From positions 434,001 to 498,000 of the forward strand of contig NZ_ATXF01000006.1 of NCBI RefSeq assembly GCF_000421545.1: a DNA stretch of 64,000 nucleotides. Reading direction: 5' to 3'. Below, one piece after another: positions 42,601-50,639 of this stretch (its first letter is position 1; each line of letters begins with the position of its first letter). The position numbers and the translations under genes are program-made. A model generated the notes under the pieces. The model had not been told where the DNA came from, did no database searches, and worked only from the letters and a program-made list of their open reading frames with translations. This DNA is from Agromyces italicus DSM 16388. Lineage in GTDB: Bacteria; Actinomycetota; Actinomycetes; Actinomycetales; Microbacteriaceae.

Positions 42601-45587
42601 GTGCCCTCGGCACCTGAGGCGTCGCGCACGGTGTACTCGAACGCGGGCTGCACCTCGCCCGCGGCGTTCTCGGGCGCCGTGTACACGATCGCATCGCCCT
42701 CCGCCGAGATCGTCGCGGTACCGAGCCCGGCCTTCGGCTGCGTCACCGAGGCGAGCACCGTGCGGTCGCCGTCGGGGTCCATGCCGGTCGCGGCGACGGG
42801 GATGCGCACGCTCTGGCCGCTGAGCACCCGGGCGACCAGCGGGTGCGGCTCGGGCGCGCGGTTCGCACCCTCGGGCAGCACCGTGACCGTGACGGTCGAG
42901 TGGTCGAGCCGCTCGGGCGCCTGCTCGAGCCCGACGGCGTAGCCGAGCTCGTAGGTGCCCGGCGCGGTCGGGGCGAGGTAGCGCACCTCGTCACCGGAGG
43001 CGAAGGCCAGCTCGCCCTCGGCGCCCGACGAGGTCACCTCGGGGTGCACGACGAGCCGCTCGGCCCGGGGGCTCACGTCGTTGGCCGTCACCGGGATGGA
43101 GATGAGCTCGCCCGCGCGCATCGTGACGGTGTCGGGCATCGCGATGGGGCTGAGACCGGCCGAGGGAGCCACGAGGAAGACGTTGAGGTCGCCGACCGCG
43201 GTCGCACCGGCCCCGTCTGCGACGGTCACCTTCGCACGGCCGACCAGCCCGGGCCGGCCGTCGCGCGTCACGCCCGTCGCCCTCACCTGCGACTGCGCGA
43301 CCACGCCGACGCCGAGCTCGGGCGTCATCGCGACGGCGTCGGTCACCACGAGCACGCGCCCGCTCGTGTTCTGCGCTGCACCGAGCACGTCGACCATGGC
43401 GTCCTCGCCGACGCGCACGAACGCCGTCATCGGGGCGAGGGCGAGCGGTGCACCCGGAGCGGCGACCGTCACCCGGATCGTCGCCGTCTGCTCGGCGCGC
43501 GTCACCACGTCCTGCACGGTGAAGGTCGCGAGGTAGGCGCCTGGCTCGGCGGCCGAGAGCTCGACCTCGCCCGCAGCCGCGTTCGGCGCGACGACGAGCC
43601 CGCCGCTCGCCGCCGCCGCCGTCGGAACCGCGTCGAGCAGCCGCACCGACCCCGATCCGCCGCTCACATGCTCGACGATCTCGACGATGGCGGTCTCACC
43701 GGCGCCCGTGGTGACGGCGACCGGGGTGACGGCGAGCGATGCGCTCGAGATCACCCTGAGGTCGAGGGTCGCCTCGGCCTCGGCGCCGTGCACGTCGGCG
43801 ACCGTGACGCGCACCTGCACCTTCTCCGCGGCGGCGTTCGGGTCTGTGTGCCTGACGGCGACACGGCCGTCCGACATCGGCACGATCGAGACCGGCGCGC
43901 TCGGGTCGATCGGCTGCGCATCGGCGAGCACGAAGGCGTCGCCCTCGGGGTCGACCCAGCCGGGCAGCACGGGCACGAGCGCCGTCCCTCCGGGCATGAG
44001 CTGCGGCTCGGGCCAGCGCTGGGCGCAATCGGCGACGCCGCACCAGACGGGCGCGCTGTTGACCTCGTCGGGAACGACGGTGAGCGTCACGGTGGCCGGC
44101 GCGGACGTCGCAGCGCCGTCGGTCACCGCGTAGCTGAACGTCGTCGAACCCGAGGTCGCCCGCACGCGGACCACGGGCGTCTGGTCGTTCGAGGTGAGTG
44201 AGAGTTCGCCGAAGCCACCGTCGGCGAGTCCTTCCGAGATCGACGCCGGGTCGACCGTGAGCACGTCCTTGGCGTTCGGATCGTGGTCGTTCAGCAGCAC
44301 GGGCAATTCGACCTGCTGCCCGGCGCGCACGCCGAAGCCGTCGGCGACCGCCACGGGCGGCTCCTGCCGGGCGAGGTCCTCGACCTCGCGAGTGCCGACG
44401 CGATCCTCGACCTCGTCGTCGAGCGCCCACTCCTCGATCGGCACCATCCGACCGTCGGGCACCGTCCAGACGAGCCCCGAGGAGGTCTCGTTGAGCACGG
44501 CGCGGTCGCCGTTGCCGCGCAGCACCGGCGTGATCGCCTGCGGCCCCTCGGCATCGCGCTCTCCTTCGGGCGCCTCGAGCGGCACGGTCGCCCCGGTCGC
44601 GCTCGTCCAGATCGTGCCGCCGTCGACGCCGAGCCAGGCCGCTGCGAGTTCGCCGCCGACGACGATCGGAGCGGCCGGGGTGCCGCTCGCATCGACGACG
44701 CGCTCGCCGCCACCACCGTCGAGCGCCAGCTCCACGAGCCCCGCCGAGTCGGCGATGTGCACGGACTCCCCGGATTCGGAGCCCTGCTGCAAGCGCGCGT
44801 CGGCCGCCACGTCGACCGGCACGACGTCGTCGCGACCCGAGACCCACGCCCGCGAATCGGCGGCGTCGAGCATGACCCAGCGCTCACCGACGACGGTGAG
44901 TTCGAGTCGCGCGTCCGCAGCGGGCGGTTCGGCGATCGCCGACGCGCGCCCGACGAACTCGCCGGTCGCGACGTCGAAGACCCGCACCGCCTCCTCGCGC
45001 GCCGAGTACATGGCCATCAGTCCGTCGGGCGAGATCCCGACGGCGGCGGCGGCGTACGTCTTCTCCTCGTCGTCCTTCGCGCGCTCCTCGGCGTACGGGT
45101 CGACGGGGAACGCGTCGTCGGCGTCGAGGCGACCCGCGTGCACCGTCCCGGTGTCGGTGCGGTAGGCGATCCAGTCTCCGGCGGCGACGACGTCGCGCGT
45201 GCCGACGGGCGTCGGCATCGATCCGCCGCCGTCCTCGGCGACGAGGTCGACCGGGCCGGCGGGATCGATGCGCCACCGCTGGCGGAAGCCCTGGCTGAAG
45301 AGTGAGGTCTCGGAGCCCGCCTGGACGACGCCGCTCGGGTCATCGACGTCGCGCACGAGGTCGATCTCGGCGAGGTCGGTGTTGACGCGGGCGTACTGAC
45401 CGCTGTCGCGCGTCACCCACACCGAGGTCTCGAGCCGGGGAATCTCCTGCGCTTCATACCCGTTCGCCGTGACCGCGAGGGTGACGACGGTCGCGACCGC
45501 GGCGAGGCCCGCGACCGAGGCGATGACGGCTCCGCGCCGACCGCGCCGGCGACCGCCGCGTGCGCGTTCGACGCCCACGCCCGCCAT
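39606..45587 (-). CDS. Giant Ig-like/FN3 surface protein
   Basis: A 1993-residue type II membrane protein. An Arg-rich cytoplasmic N-terminus is followed by one membrane helix (about 20-42); the rest should be outside. Residues 55-400 resemble a beta-propeller-like region (SPDGLMAMYSARE, VRVFDVATGEFVGRA). From about 410 to 1130 come repeated Ig/cadherin-like domains with the VLLNDHDPN and PVTANDVS type linkers, then further beta domains and a fibronectin type III module around 1520-1620. Cysteines are few and mostly towards the C-terminal half. No LPXTG or C-terminal anchor is present. ATG 45587 overlaps the kinase stop (TGATG). Confidence 0.87.
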   Translation of the reverse strand: MAGVGVERARGGRRRGRRGAVIASVAGLAAVATVVTLAVTANGYEAQEIPRLETSVWVTRDSGQYARVNTDLAEIDLVRDVDDPSGVVQAGSETSLFSQGFRQRWRIDPAGPVDLVAEDGGGSMPTPVGTRDVVAAGDWIAYRTDTGTVHAGRLDADDAFPVDPYAEERAKDDEEKTYAAAAVGISPDGLMAMYSAREEAVRVFDVATGEFVGRASAIAEPPAADARLELTVVGERWVMLDAADSRAWVSGRDDVVPVDVAADARLQQGSESGESVHIADSAGLVELALDGGGGERVVDASGTPAAPIVVGGELAAAWLGVDGGTIWTSATGATVPLEAPEGERDAEGPQAITPVLRGNGDRAVLNETSSGLVWTVPDGRMVPIEEWALDDEVEDRVGTREVEDLARQEPPVAVADGFGVRAGQQVELPVLLNDHDPNAKDVLTVDPASISEGLADGGFGELSLTSNDQTPVVRVRATSGSTTFSYAVTDGAATSAPATVTLTVVPDEVNSAPVWCGVADCAQRWPEPQLMPGGTALVPVLPGWVDPEGDAFVLADAQPIDPSAPVSIVPMSDGRVAVRHTDPNAAAEKVQVRVTVADVHGAEAEATLDLRVISSASLAVTPVAVTTGAGETAIVEIVEHVSGGSGSVRLLDAVPTAAAASGGLVVAPNAAAGEVELSAAEPGAYLATFTVQDVVTRAEQTATIRVTVAAPGAPLALAPMTAFVRVGEDAMVDVLGAAQNTSGRVLVVTDAVAMTPELGVGVVAQSQVRATGVTRDGRPGLVGRAKVTVADGAGATAVGDLNVFLVAPSAGLSPIAMPDTVTMRAGELISIPVTANDVSPRAERLVVHPEVTSSGAEGELAFASGDEVRYLAPTAPGTYELGYAVGLEQAPERLDHSTVTVTVLPEGANRAPEPHPLVARVLSGQSVRIPVAATGMDPDGDRTVLASVTQPKAGLGTATISAEGDAIVYTAPENAAGEVQPAFEYTVRDASGAEGTARVRVGVLAAAVTDTAPVTFSDYVRVQQSAAAPVTVEPAGNDLDPAQGELELVRLVPNAPEGSAEYRRLEALVDETTSLEDGRAVLRPGDVVGANSYRYTVKSLRSSSTAEGLVVVNVIEGESPDAPIVTDTVVTARSRADLSTEGLDVVAGHVVWASGELGDLELELWGEKTGDYRVDGHRIIGPLPDDGALVPFRLHGEDRAGREAEAFGFLVVPAADDLRVQLRADVEQLEVKEEAQLEFEVRELLDLPKGDRVEIGTEGYTVQRAAASCSPASGGRASYSAGADAPWSDSCLIPVRLDGQKTWSWVGVPIAIIPKDPQAILSPVSRTVAPGATESVKLYDEMTTWEGGREGDRSKLDYSVEYSGSAFTVVQSGDRVSFEARADARPGTRETATVGISAFGGISSAITLVVGQAPADAPRGAVFTQQCSVGDGASCTVTVIGVAGEYDPFAGKTGAGLKLEGLGAGANSCQVATVRAVDDRSITVTWPSGQNAFGGECVVPYIVADAQGRPGEGRLTVDLLGLPQPPASISTADFTATSVTLEVSLGEALRAHPAITGLEILEGGRTVPADCSAGAPGVWWCTVGGLTPGERHDYSARAVNSVGTSSPTNAVTTWSYSAPSVGGVSLTPVYREGTTSPSAGVVELVVTAKADARAFRVVETGQTIDRRGQETRADLVLAPGPQTVTLVPISVFEPPTGRGGSEGGSVSTPVTVAGGPFFDPNSIGATATSNSSLIVTGVTPSANHSPRAAETVYFAWRQNQGAPQCWADASGALGYDAGSATVGSSPSIGGLEQRNYRVMACTSNGYGVAVSGEARVFVSSWIDEPQASSTTYTVGPAVGGGGNSFTYRLTATPSLTPSPNFHLEYLFDGTPVAADAFASGFSTSYAPSIVARQCHDEDAWRCSSGIPITPAGAPTIVDVDFADSCVVVPKKPDDERGVVVSPAAAGSAVLSDVTAPDTAGNVSFTVSFTGAYAKLTPITRTGVPCTAGEPPTP

Positions 45588-46726
45588 CAGATCACCCCCG
45601 CGACCGTGAGCCCGACCGCACCGGCGACGAGCACCGCGACGGCCGATCCTGCGCCGATCAGCACGGGCTTCAGCCACCCGGTGCGTGCCCGGGCCGGGGC
45701 GAGCCCGCCGTCGTCGACCACGGGGCCGGTCGGGCGTGCCGCGGCGACCGCCGCGGCTCGGCCCGCTCGACGGGAGTCGGAGTTCACGGTGGTCACGACC
45801 GGGCCTCGCTCCGCGCCATCCGCGAGGCCGAGCGGCGCAGCCGCCGCCCATTCGGGCGAGGCGACCTCGAGACTCGTGGGGGCGACGCCGAGCTCGTACT
45901 GCGCCCAGCGCAGCGCCCCGCCGAACTCGGTCATCGACGGGTAGCGGCGGGCGGGGTCGCGCTGCATCGCCGTGGACAGCACGGTGTCGATGCGCGCCGG
46001 CACCCCTCGCGGCGCGAGCGGGGTGTACTTCGCGCCGAGCACCCGACGTGAGAGCTGGTCGACGCTGTTGCGGCTGCGCTCGGCGAGCTCGAACGGACTG
46101 TGGCCGGCGAGCAGCGTGTAGAGGGTCGCGCCGAGCCCCCACACCTCGGTGGCGACCGTGCCGGTCGTGCGTTCGCCGAGCACCTCGGGTGCGCTCCACG
46201 GGATCGACATCGCGAAGATGTCGCCGGCGCCCCCGTCGCCGATCGTTCCCGCGATGCCGAAGTCGGCGAGGACGGGCGCGCCGAGCGAGTTGACGAGCAG
46301 GTTCGAGGGCTTGATGTCGCGGTGCAGCAGGCCGGAGCGGTGCGCGGTCTCGAGTGCGCCGGCCATGCGCACTCCGATGTCGAGCACCTCTCCCACCGGA
46401 ACCGGTCCGCGCTTGGCGCGGGCGCCGAGCGACTCGGGGCAGTACTCCATGACGAGGTAGGGGCGCCCGTCGGCGGAGATCGACGCCTGGTGGATGGTCA
46501 CGATCGACGGGTGGCCGCTCAGCCGCGCCATCGCGTCGGCCTCTGCCGTAAACGCGCGACGCGCCTCGGCGTCGACGACGTCGACGAGCAGCACCTTCAC
46601 TGCGGTCACGCGGCGCGGCAGGTCCTGCTCGTAGAGGAACACGTCGGCGAAGCCGCCGGTGCCGAGGGGGCGGACGTAGCTGTAGCCCGAGAGCACGGGC
46701 GGTGGGGAGGGCAGACGCTTCGCCAC
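45587..46726 (-). CDS. Membrane-bound Ser/Thr protein kinase
   Basis: A 379-residue Hanks-type kinase: Gly-rich loop LGTGGFADVF (21-30), Lys44, Glu62, catalytic HRDIKPSN (Asp137), DFG at 155-157 and an APE motif. The juxtamembrane region is Ala/Arg-rich and a membrane helix occupies about 353-377 with almost nothing beyond it, so the kinase has no sensor domain of its own. The neighbouring giant protein may supply the external part. The usual Asp of the DxWxLG motif is Glu. GTG 46726 has AGGAGG 10 nt upstream; minus-strand TAGGAT at 46865-46870 is a likely promoter. Confidence 0.92.
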   Translation of the reverse strand: MAKRLPSPPPVLSGYSYVRPLGTGGFADVFLYEQDLPRRVTAVKVLLVDVVDAEARRAFTAEADAMARLSGHPSIVTIHQASISADGRPYLVMEYCPESLGARAKRGPVPVGEVLDIGVRMAGALETAHRSGLLHRDIKPSNLLVNSLGAPVLADFGIAGTIGDGGAGDIFAMSIPWSAPEVLGERTTGTVATEVWGLGATLYTLLAGHSPFELAERSRNSVDQLSRRVLGAKYTPLAPRGVPARIDTVLSTAMQRDPARRYPSMTEFGGALRWAQYELGVAPTSLEVASPEWAAAAPLGLADGAERGPVVTTVNSDSRRAGRAAAVAAARPTGPVVDDGGLAPARARTGWLKPVLIGAGSAVAVLVAGAVGLTVAGVI

Positions 46727-46920
46727 GAGCGGGGGGCCTCCTGCCGGCTTGTCGGGTCACCGGCGCGCCGGGAGCTGTTCGGGTCTCGGATGCCTCGCCG
46801 ACACCGGCGGGGATCGCGAAGGCCCCCCGGCGGCGGCGCGGTCGAGCCGCGGCATCCGGGGGACATCCTAAACGAGGCGGATGCCGCCGCCGAATCGGCT
46901 GTGGAACGTGACGCGGCGCG

Positions 46921-47301
46921 TTATTCGCCCGCGGGGTCGGCCGGCTCGCCGAGCGGTGTCAGCCGCAGCCGGTCGATCAGCTCTGCGGCGTGGTTGGTGC
47001 TCAGGATGATGCGGGCGAATTCGCCGTCGGCGAGTTCGAGCACCACCGCCTGCCGCTTGCCCTTGACGATGACGAAGTCGCTGCCGCCGTGGTACTTCCA
47101 GACGCCGACGGCCACGACGAGCGGCACCTCGGTGCCGCGACGGCGGATGCCGCGGATCCAGATCCACGGGTCGTCGGTGATCGTCGCCGATCGGATGTCG
47201 TCGCGCCGCACCACGAGGTCGTCGGCGCGGAGCGCGAGCGACTTCTCGGCCGCGGTGAGGTGGACCTCGACCCGGTCGCTGTGCACTCGGAGCTTCGCCA
47301 T
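46921..47301 (-). CDS. Small PH-like domain protein, unknown function
   Basis: A 126-residue, soluble, beta-rich protein. Alternating strands (KLRVHSDRVEVHLTAAEK, IRSATITDDPWIWI, VPLVVAVGVWKYHGGSDFVIVKG) and a final amphipathic helix suggest a PH-like or photosystem-type barrel, but I do not recognise the family with certainty. The start at 47301 follows a weak CAGTAT hexamer by 7 nt; ATG 47310 is an alternative. It precedes the kinase by about 195 bp, which includes a separate promoter, so membership of the kinase operon is uncertain. Confidence 0.65.
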   Translation of the reverse strand: MAKLRVHSDRVEVHLTAAEKSLALRADDLVVRRDDIRSATITDDPWIWIRGIRRRGTEVPLVVAVGVWKYHGGSDFVIVKGKRQAVVLELADGEFARIILSTNHAAELIDRLRLTPLGEPADPAGE

Positions 47302-47380
47302 GCCCTCCATACTGCCGCATCCGTGCCCGCGCCTCACCCGCCCTGCCGCCCCTACCCCGAACCAGGAGGAACGAGCAGGG

Positions 47381-48712
47381 TCAGGGGCGGGGGCGGGTTG
47401 CGGCGGCGGCCGCGCGCGCAGCCGCCGGAAGCGCGGCGACGATGCGCGCGACCGCCCCGTCGTCGTGCGCGGCGGTGACGAACCAGGCCTCGAAGACCGA
47501 CGGGGGCAGTGAGACGCCCTGGTCGAGCATCGCGTGGAAGAACGGGGCGTAGCGCCACGACTCCTGCCGAAGCACGGTCGCGTAGTCGCGCACCTCGGCG
47601 CCCGCGAGTTCCTCGCCGAAGACGAAGCTGAAGAGGTTGCCGGCGCGCTGCACCCGGTGGGCGACGCCCTCGGCGGCGAGCGCGGCCGAGGTCGCCTCGC
47701 TGATCGTCACGGCTGCCGCATCGAGCGAGGCGTACACCGAGGCATCCGCCGCCCGAAGCGTCGCGACGCCGGCCGCCACCGCGACCGGGTTCCCCGAGAG
47801 CGTGCCGGCCTGGTACACGGGGCCGAGCGGCGCGAGCCGCTGCATGATGTCGGCACGGCCGCCCAGCGCGGCGACGGGCATGCCGCCGCCGATGACCTTG
47901 CCGAAGGTCATGAGGTCGGGGGTGTACGCGGATGCCTCGTGGCGGGCCTCGAGCCCCCACCATCCCGCCTCCGACACACGGAACCCGGTGAGCACCTCGT
48001 CGCTGATGACGAGCGCGCCGTGCGCATGGGCGAGCTCGACGAGCGCGCGGTTGAACCCGGGCGCGGGCGGCACGACGCCCATGTTCGCGGCGGCCGCCTC
48101 GACGATGACCGCGGCGATGCGGTCGCCGTGCTCGGCGAACACCGCGGCGAGCGCGTCGAGGTCGTTGTAGGGCACGACGAGCGTGAGCGCGGCGATCTCG
48201 GCGGGAACCCCCGCCGATCCCGGCAGGGCGAAGGTCGCGAGGCCCGATCCGGCCTCGGCGAGCAGCCCGTCGGAGTGGCCGTGGTAGTGCCCGGCGAACT
48301 TCACGAGCAGGTCGCGGCCGGTGAATCCACGGGCGAGGCGGATGGCGCTCATGGTCGCCTCGGTGCCGGTCGACACGAGCCGCAGCTGCTCGACCGGGGC
48401 GACGCGCGCCTCGACGAGTTCGGCCAGCTCGGTCTCGGCGGGCGTCGACGAGCCGAACGAGAGGCCGCGGCCCGCGGCATCCTCCACCGCCTCGACGACG
48501 CGCGCGTCGGCGTGACCCAGAATCGCGGGCCCCCACCCCGCGACGAGGTCGACGTACTCGCGCCCCTCGACGTCGGTCACGTAGGCGCCCCGCGCGCTCA
48601 CCAGGAACCGCGGCGTGCCGCCGACCGAGCGGAACGCGCGCACCGGCGAGTTCACCCCACCCGGGATCGCGGCCTGCGCGCGGGCGAAGAGCTCGGCGTT
48701 CGTGGCGTTCAT
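47381..48712 (-). CDS. hemL: Glutamate-1-semialdehyde 2,1-aminomutase
   Basis: PLP enzyme making 5-aminolevulinate from glutamate-1-semialdehyde, second step of the C5 pathway. The 443-residue protein has [11 protein letters not shown] near the N-terminus, the [13 protein letters not shown]-like [28 protein letters not shown] and the PLP lysine in [16 protein letters not shown] 48712 overlaps the hemB stop by ATGA and follows AAGGGGG; an upstream in-frame ATG lies inside hemB. Last gene of the leftward hem cluster. Confidence 0.95.
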   Translation of the reverse strand: MNATNAELFARAQAAIPGGVNSPVRAFRSVGGTPRFLVSARGAYVTDVEGREYVDLVAGWGPAILGHADARVVEAVEDAAGRGLSFGSSTPAETELAELVEARVAPVEQLRLVSTGTEATMSAIRLARGFTGRDLLVKFAGHYHGHSDGLLAEAGSGLATFALPGSAGVPAEIAALTLVVPYNDLDALAAVFAEHGDRIAAVIVEAAAANMGVVPPAPGFNRALVELAHAHGALVISDEVLTGFRVSEAGWWGLEARHEASAYTPDLMTFGKVIGGGMPVAALGGRADIMQRLAPLGPVYQAGTLSGNPVAVAAGVATLRAADASVYASLDAAAVTISEATSAALAAEGVAHRVQRAGNLFSFVFGEELAGAEVRDYATVLRQESWRYAPFFHAMLDQGVSLPPSVFEAWFVTAAHDDGAVARIVAALPAAARAAAAATRPRP

Positions 48713-49707
48713 GCTGCGTCCCCCTTGCGGATCCATTCGGCCAGTTCGACGGCCCAGTACGTGAGCACGACGTCGGCGCCGGCGCGCCGGATCGCGCGCA
48801 CCGACTCGATGACGGCGCGCGTGCGGTCGATCCAGCCGTGCGCGGCGGCGGCCTCGATCATCGCGTACTCGCCCGAGACCTGGTACGCCCAGACGGGCAC
48901 CTCGCTCGCGGCGGCGACGTCGGCGAGCACGTCGAGGTAGCTGCCGGCGGGCTTCACCATCACGATGTCGGCGCCCTCGTCGATGTCGATCATCGCCTCG
49001 CGGAGACCCTCGCGGCGGTTGCCGGGGTCGAGCTGGTAGCTGCGCCGGTCGCCCTCGAGGGTCGACTCGACCGCGTCGCGGAACGGCCCGTAGAACGCGC
49101 TCGCGTACTTGGCCGAGTAGGCGAGGAGAGCGACGTCGCGGTGGCCGGCGTCGTCGAGCGCGTCGCGCACGGCGGCGACCTGCCCGTCCATCATGCCGCT
49201 GAGGCCGAGCAGCTCCGAGCCGGCCCTGGCCTGGGCGAGCGCCATCGCGGTGTACCGCTCGAGCGTCGCGTCGTTGTCGACGCGCCCGCGCTCGTCGAGC
49301 ACTCCGCAGTGGCCGTGGTCGGTGAACTCGTCGAGGCAGAGGTCGGTCTGCACCACGAGACGGCCCGCGGATGCCCCGGCTGCGACCCGGGTCGCGAGGT
49401 TCAGGATGCCGTCGGGGTCGGTCGCGCCCGAACCGCGGGCGTCGCGCACCTCGGGCACTCCGAACAACATCACGCCGCCGATGCCGGCCGCCGCGGCCTC
49501 CTCGATCGCCTGCGGAAGGCTCTCGAGCGTGTGCTGCACGACCCCCGGCATCGAGGCGATCGGCAGTGGCGCCACAGCGCCCTCGCGCACGAAGATCGGC
49601 AGCACGAGTTCGGCGGGGTCGAGGCGGGTCTCGGAGACGAGGCGGCGGAGCGCCGGGGTCTCACGGAGTCGGCGCGGACGGATGCGGGGCGCGGGCGTGG
49701 AACTCAC
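48709..49707 (-). CDS. hemB: Delta-aminolevulinic acid dehydratase (porphobilinogen synthase)
   Basis: Condenses two aminolevulinate molecules into porphobilinogen. The 332-residue protein has both Schiff-base lysines, in [13 protein letters not shown] and [10 protein letters not shown], and the metal-loop [16 protein letters not shown] with two cysteines in place of the full three-cysteine zinc site, pointing to a Mg-using or mixed-metal type. GTG 49707 lies 6 nt after minus-strand TAGGCT, so hemB-hemL may have their own leaderless promoter. A hairpin-family repeat lies just upstream. Confidence 0.95.
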   Translation of the reverse strand: MSSTPAPRIRPRRLRETPALRRLVSETRLDPAELVLPIFVREGAVAPLPIASMPGVVQHTLESLPQAIEEAAAAGIGGVMLFGVPEVRDARGSGATDPDGILNLATRVAAGASAGRLVVQTDLCLDEFTDHGHCGVLDERGRVDNDATLERYTAMALAQARAGSELLGLSGMMDGQVAAVRDALDDAGHRDVALLAYSAKYASAFYGPFRDAVESTLEGDRRSYQLDPGNRREGLREAMIDIDEGADIVMVKPAGSYLDVLADVAAASEVPVWAYQVSGEYAMIEAAAAHGWIDRTRAVIESVRAIRRAGADVVLTYWAVELAEWIRKGDAA

Positions 49708-49713
49708 CGAACC

Positions 49714-49719
49714 AGCCTA
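49714..49719 (-). promoter_or_regulatory. -10 hexamer TAGGCT, leaderless hemB promoter
   Basis: Minus-strand hexamer ends 6 nt before GTG 49707, giving hemB-hemL an internal promoter in the hem cluster. Confidence 0.6.
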
Positions 49720-49734
49720 CGCGCACCCGCGCGG

Positions 49735-49808
49735 CGTTGTGGGGGTGCATTTCCGCAACGAACCGCTCCGAATCGCGTCCGGAGTTGCGGAAAAGCACCC
49801 CCGCAACG
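49735..49808. repeat. Intergenic hairpin family, copy 3
   Basis: Arms 49735-49759 and 49784-49808 pair at 23 of 25 positions around a 24-nt centre, with the GGGGGTGC...TTCCGCAA core of copies 1 and 2. It lies after hemD and before the hemB promoter, so it could separate two transcription units. Confidence 0.85.
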
Positions 49809-49820
49809 GAAAGGTCGCGG

Positions 49821-50639
49821 TCAGGCCAGCGCGGTCGCGGCGAGGACGACCGCGTCGATGAGGGACTCGGCCGTGCGCTCGCGGGCCACGACGTCGACAC
49901 GGAGGCCGACGGCCCCTGCATCTTTCTTGGTCTGCGGGCCGATCGCCGCGACGAGCGTCGACTCGGGCAGGGGGCCGAGCTGATCCTGCACCTGTTCGGC
50001 GACGCTGCCCGAGGTGACGAGCACCGCGTTCACGAGGCCGGCCCGCACATCGGCGGCGACCTTCGCGGTGACGGGCACGCCCACCGTACGGTAGGCGACG
50101 ACCGCCTCCACGTGGTGGCCCATGCGCTCGAGGCCGATCGAGAGCACCTGCTTCGCGATGGCCGAGCGCAGAGCGAGCACGCGCAGGCCGTCGGCGCCCT
50201 CCGTGGCCGCCTCCCACTCCTCGAGCATGCCGCGCGCCGAGTTGTCCTCGGCCGGCACGATGTCGGCGTGGTACCCCGCGGCGACGAGCGCGGCAGCGGT
50301 GGTCTCGCCGACCGCTGCGACCTTCGTCGTCTCGGGGATCACGGCGCCGTACGAGGAGAGCACGTCGACCGTCGTCGCACTGGTGATGGTGAGCCAGTCG
50401 AACCCGCCCGCGGCGAGCTTCGCGAGGGCGGCCTCGAGCGCCGGCTGGTCGTCGGCGGGTGCGAAGTTGATGAGCGGCGCGATGATCGGAGATGCTCCGC
50501 GCGAGCGCAGTGCCGCGGCGACGCCGTCGCCCCAGGGCCCGCCACGGGGCACGAGCACGCGCCAGCCGGCGAGCGGCTTGGCGATGCCGGCCGACGCGGG
50601 CAGCCTGATGGCGCCCGTCATCGGTTCGAATTCAGTCAC
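49821..50639 (-). CDS. hemD: Uroporphyrinogen-III synthase
   Basis: Closes and inverts ring D of hydroxymethylbilane to give uroporphyrinogen III. The 272-residue protein shows the weakly conserved HemD pattern: GWRVLVPRGGPWGDGVAAAL, FDWLTITSATTVDVLSSY, VAAVGETTAAALVAAGY and the second-domain VLVTSGSVAEQV and VAAIGPQT. Identity is secured by position between hemC and hemB. GTG 50639 overlaps the hemC stop by GTGA. Confidence 0.9.
   Translation of the reverse strand: MTEFEPMTGAIRLPASAGIAKPLAGWRVLVPRGGPWGDGVAAALRSRGASPIIAPLINFAPADDQPALEAALAKLAAGGFDWLTITSATTVDVLSSYGAVIPETTKVAAVGETTAAALVAAGYHADIVPAEDNSARGMLEEWEAATEGADGLRVLALRSAIAKQVLSIGLERMGHHVEAVVAYRTVGVPVTAKVAADVRAGLVNAVLVTSGSVAEQVQDQLGPLPESTLVAAIGPQTKKDAGAVGLRVDVVARERTAESLIDAVVLAATALA

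Noticed and set aside
39903-42617. A 904-codon open frame antisense to the giant surface protein gene
   Set aside because: High-GC shadow frame: rich in Arg/Gly/His with no domain pattern, while the opposite strand encodes coherent Ig-like repeats.
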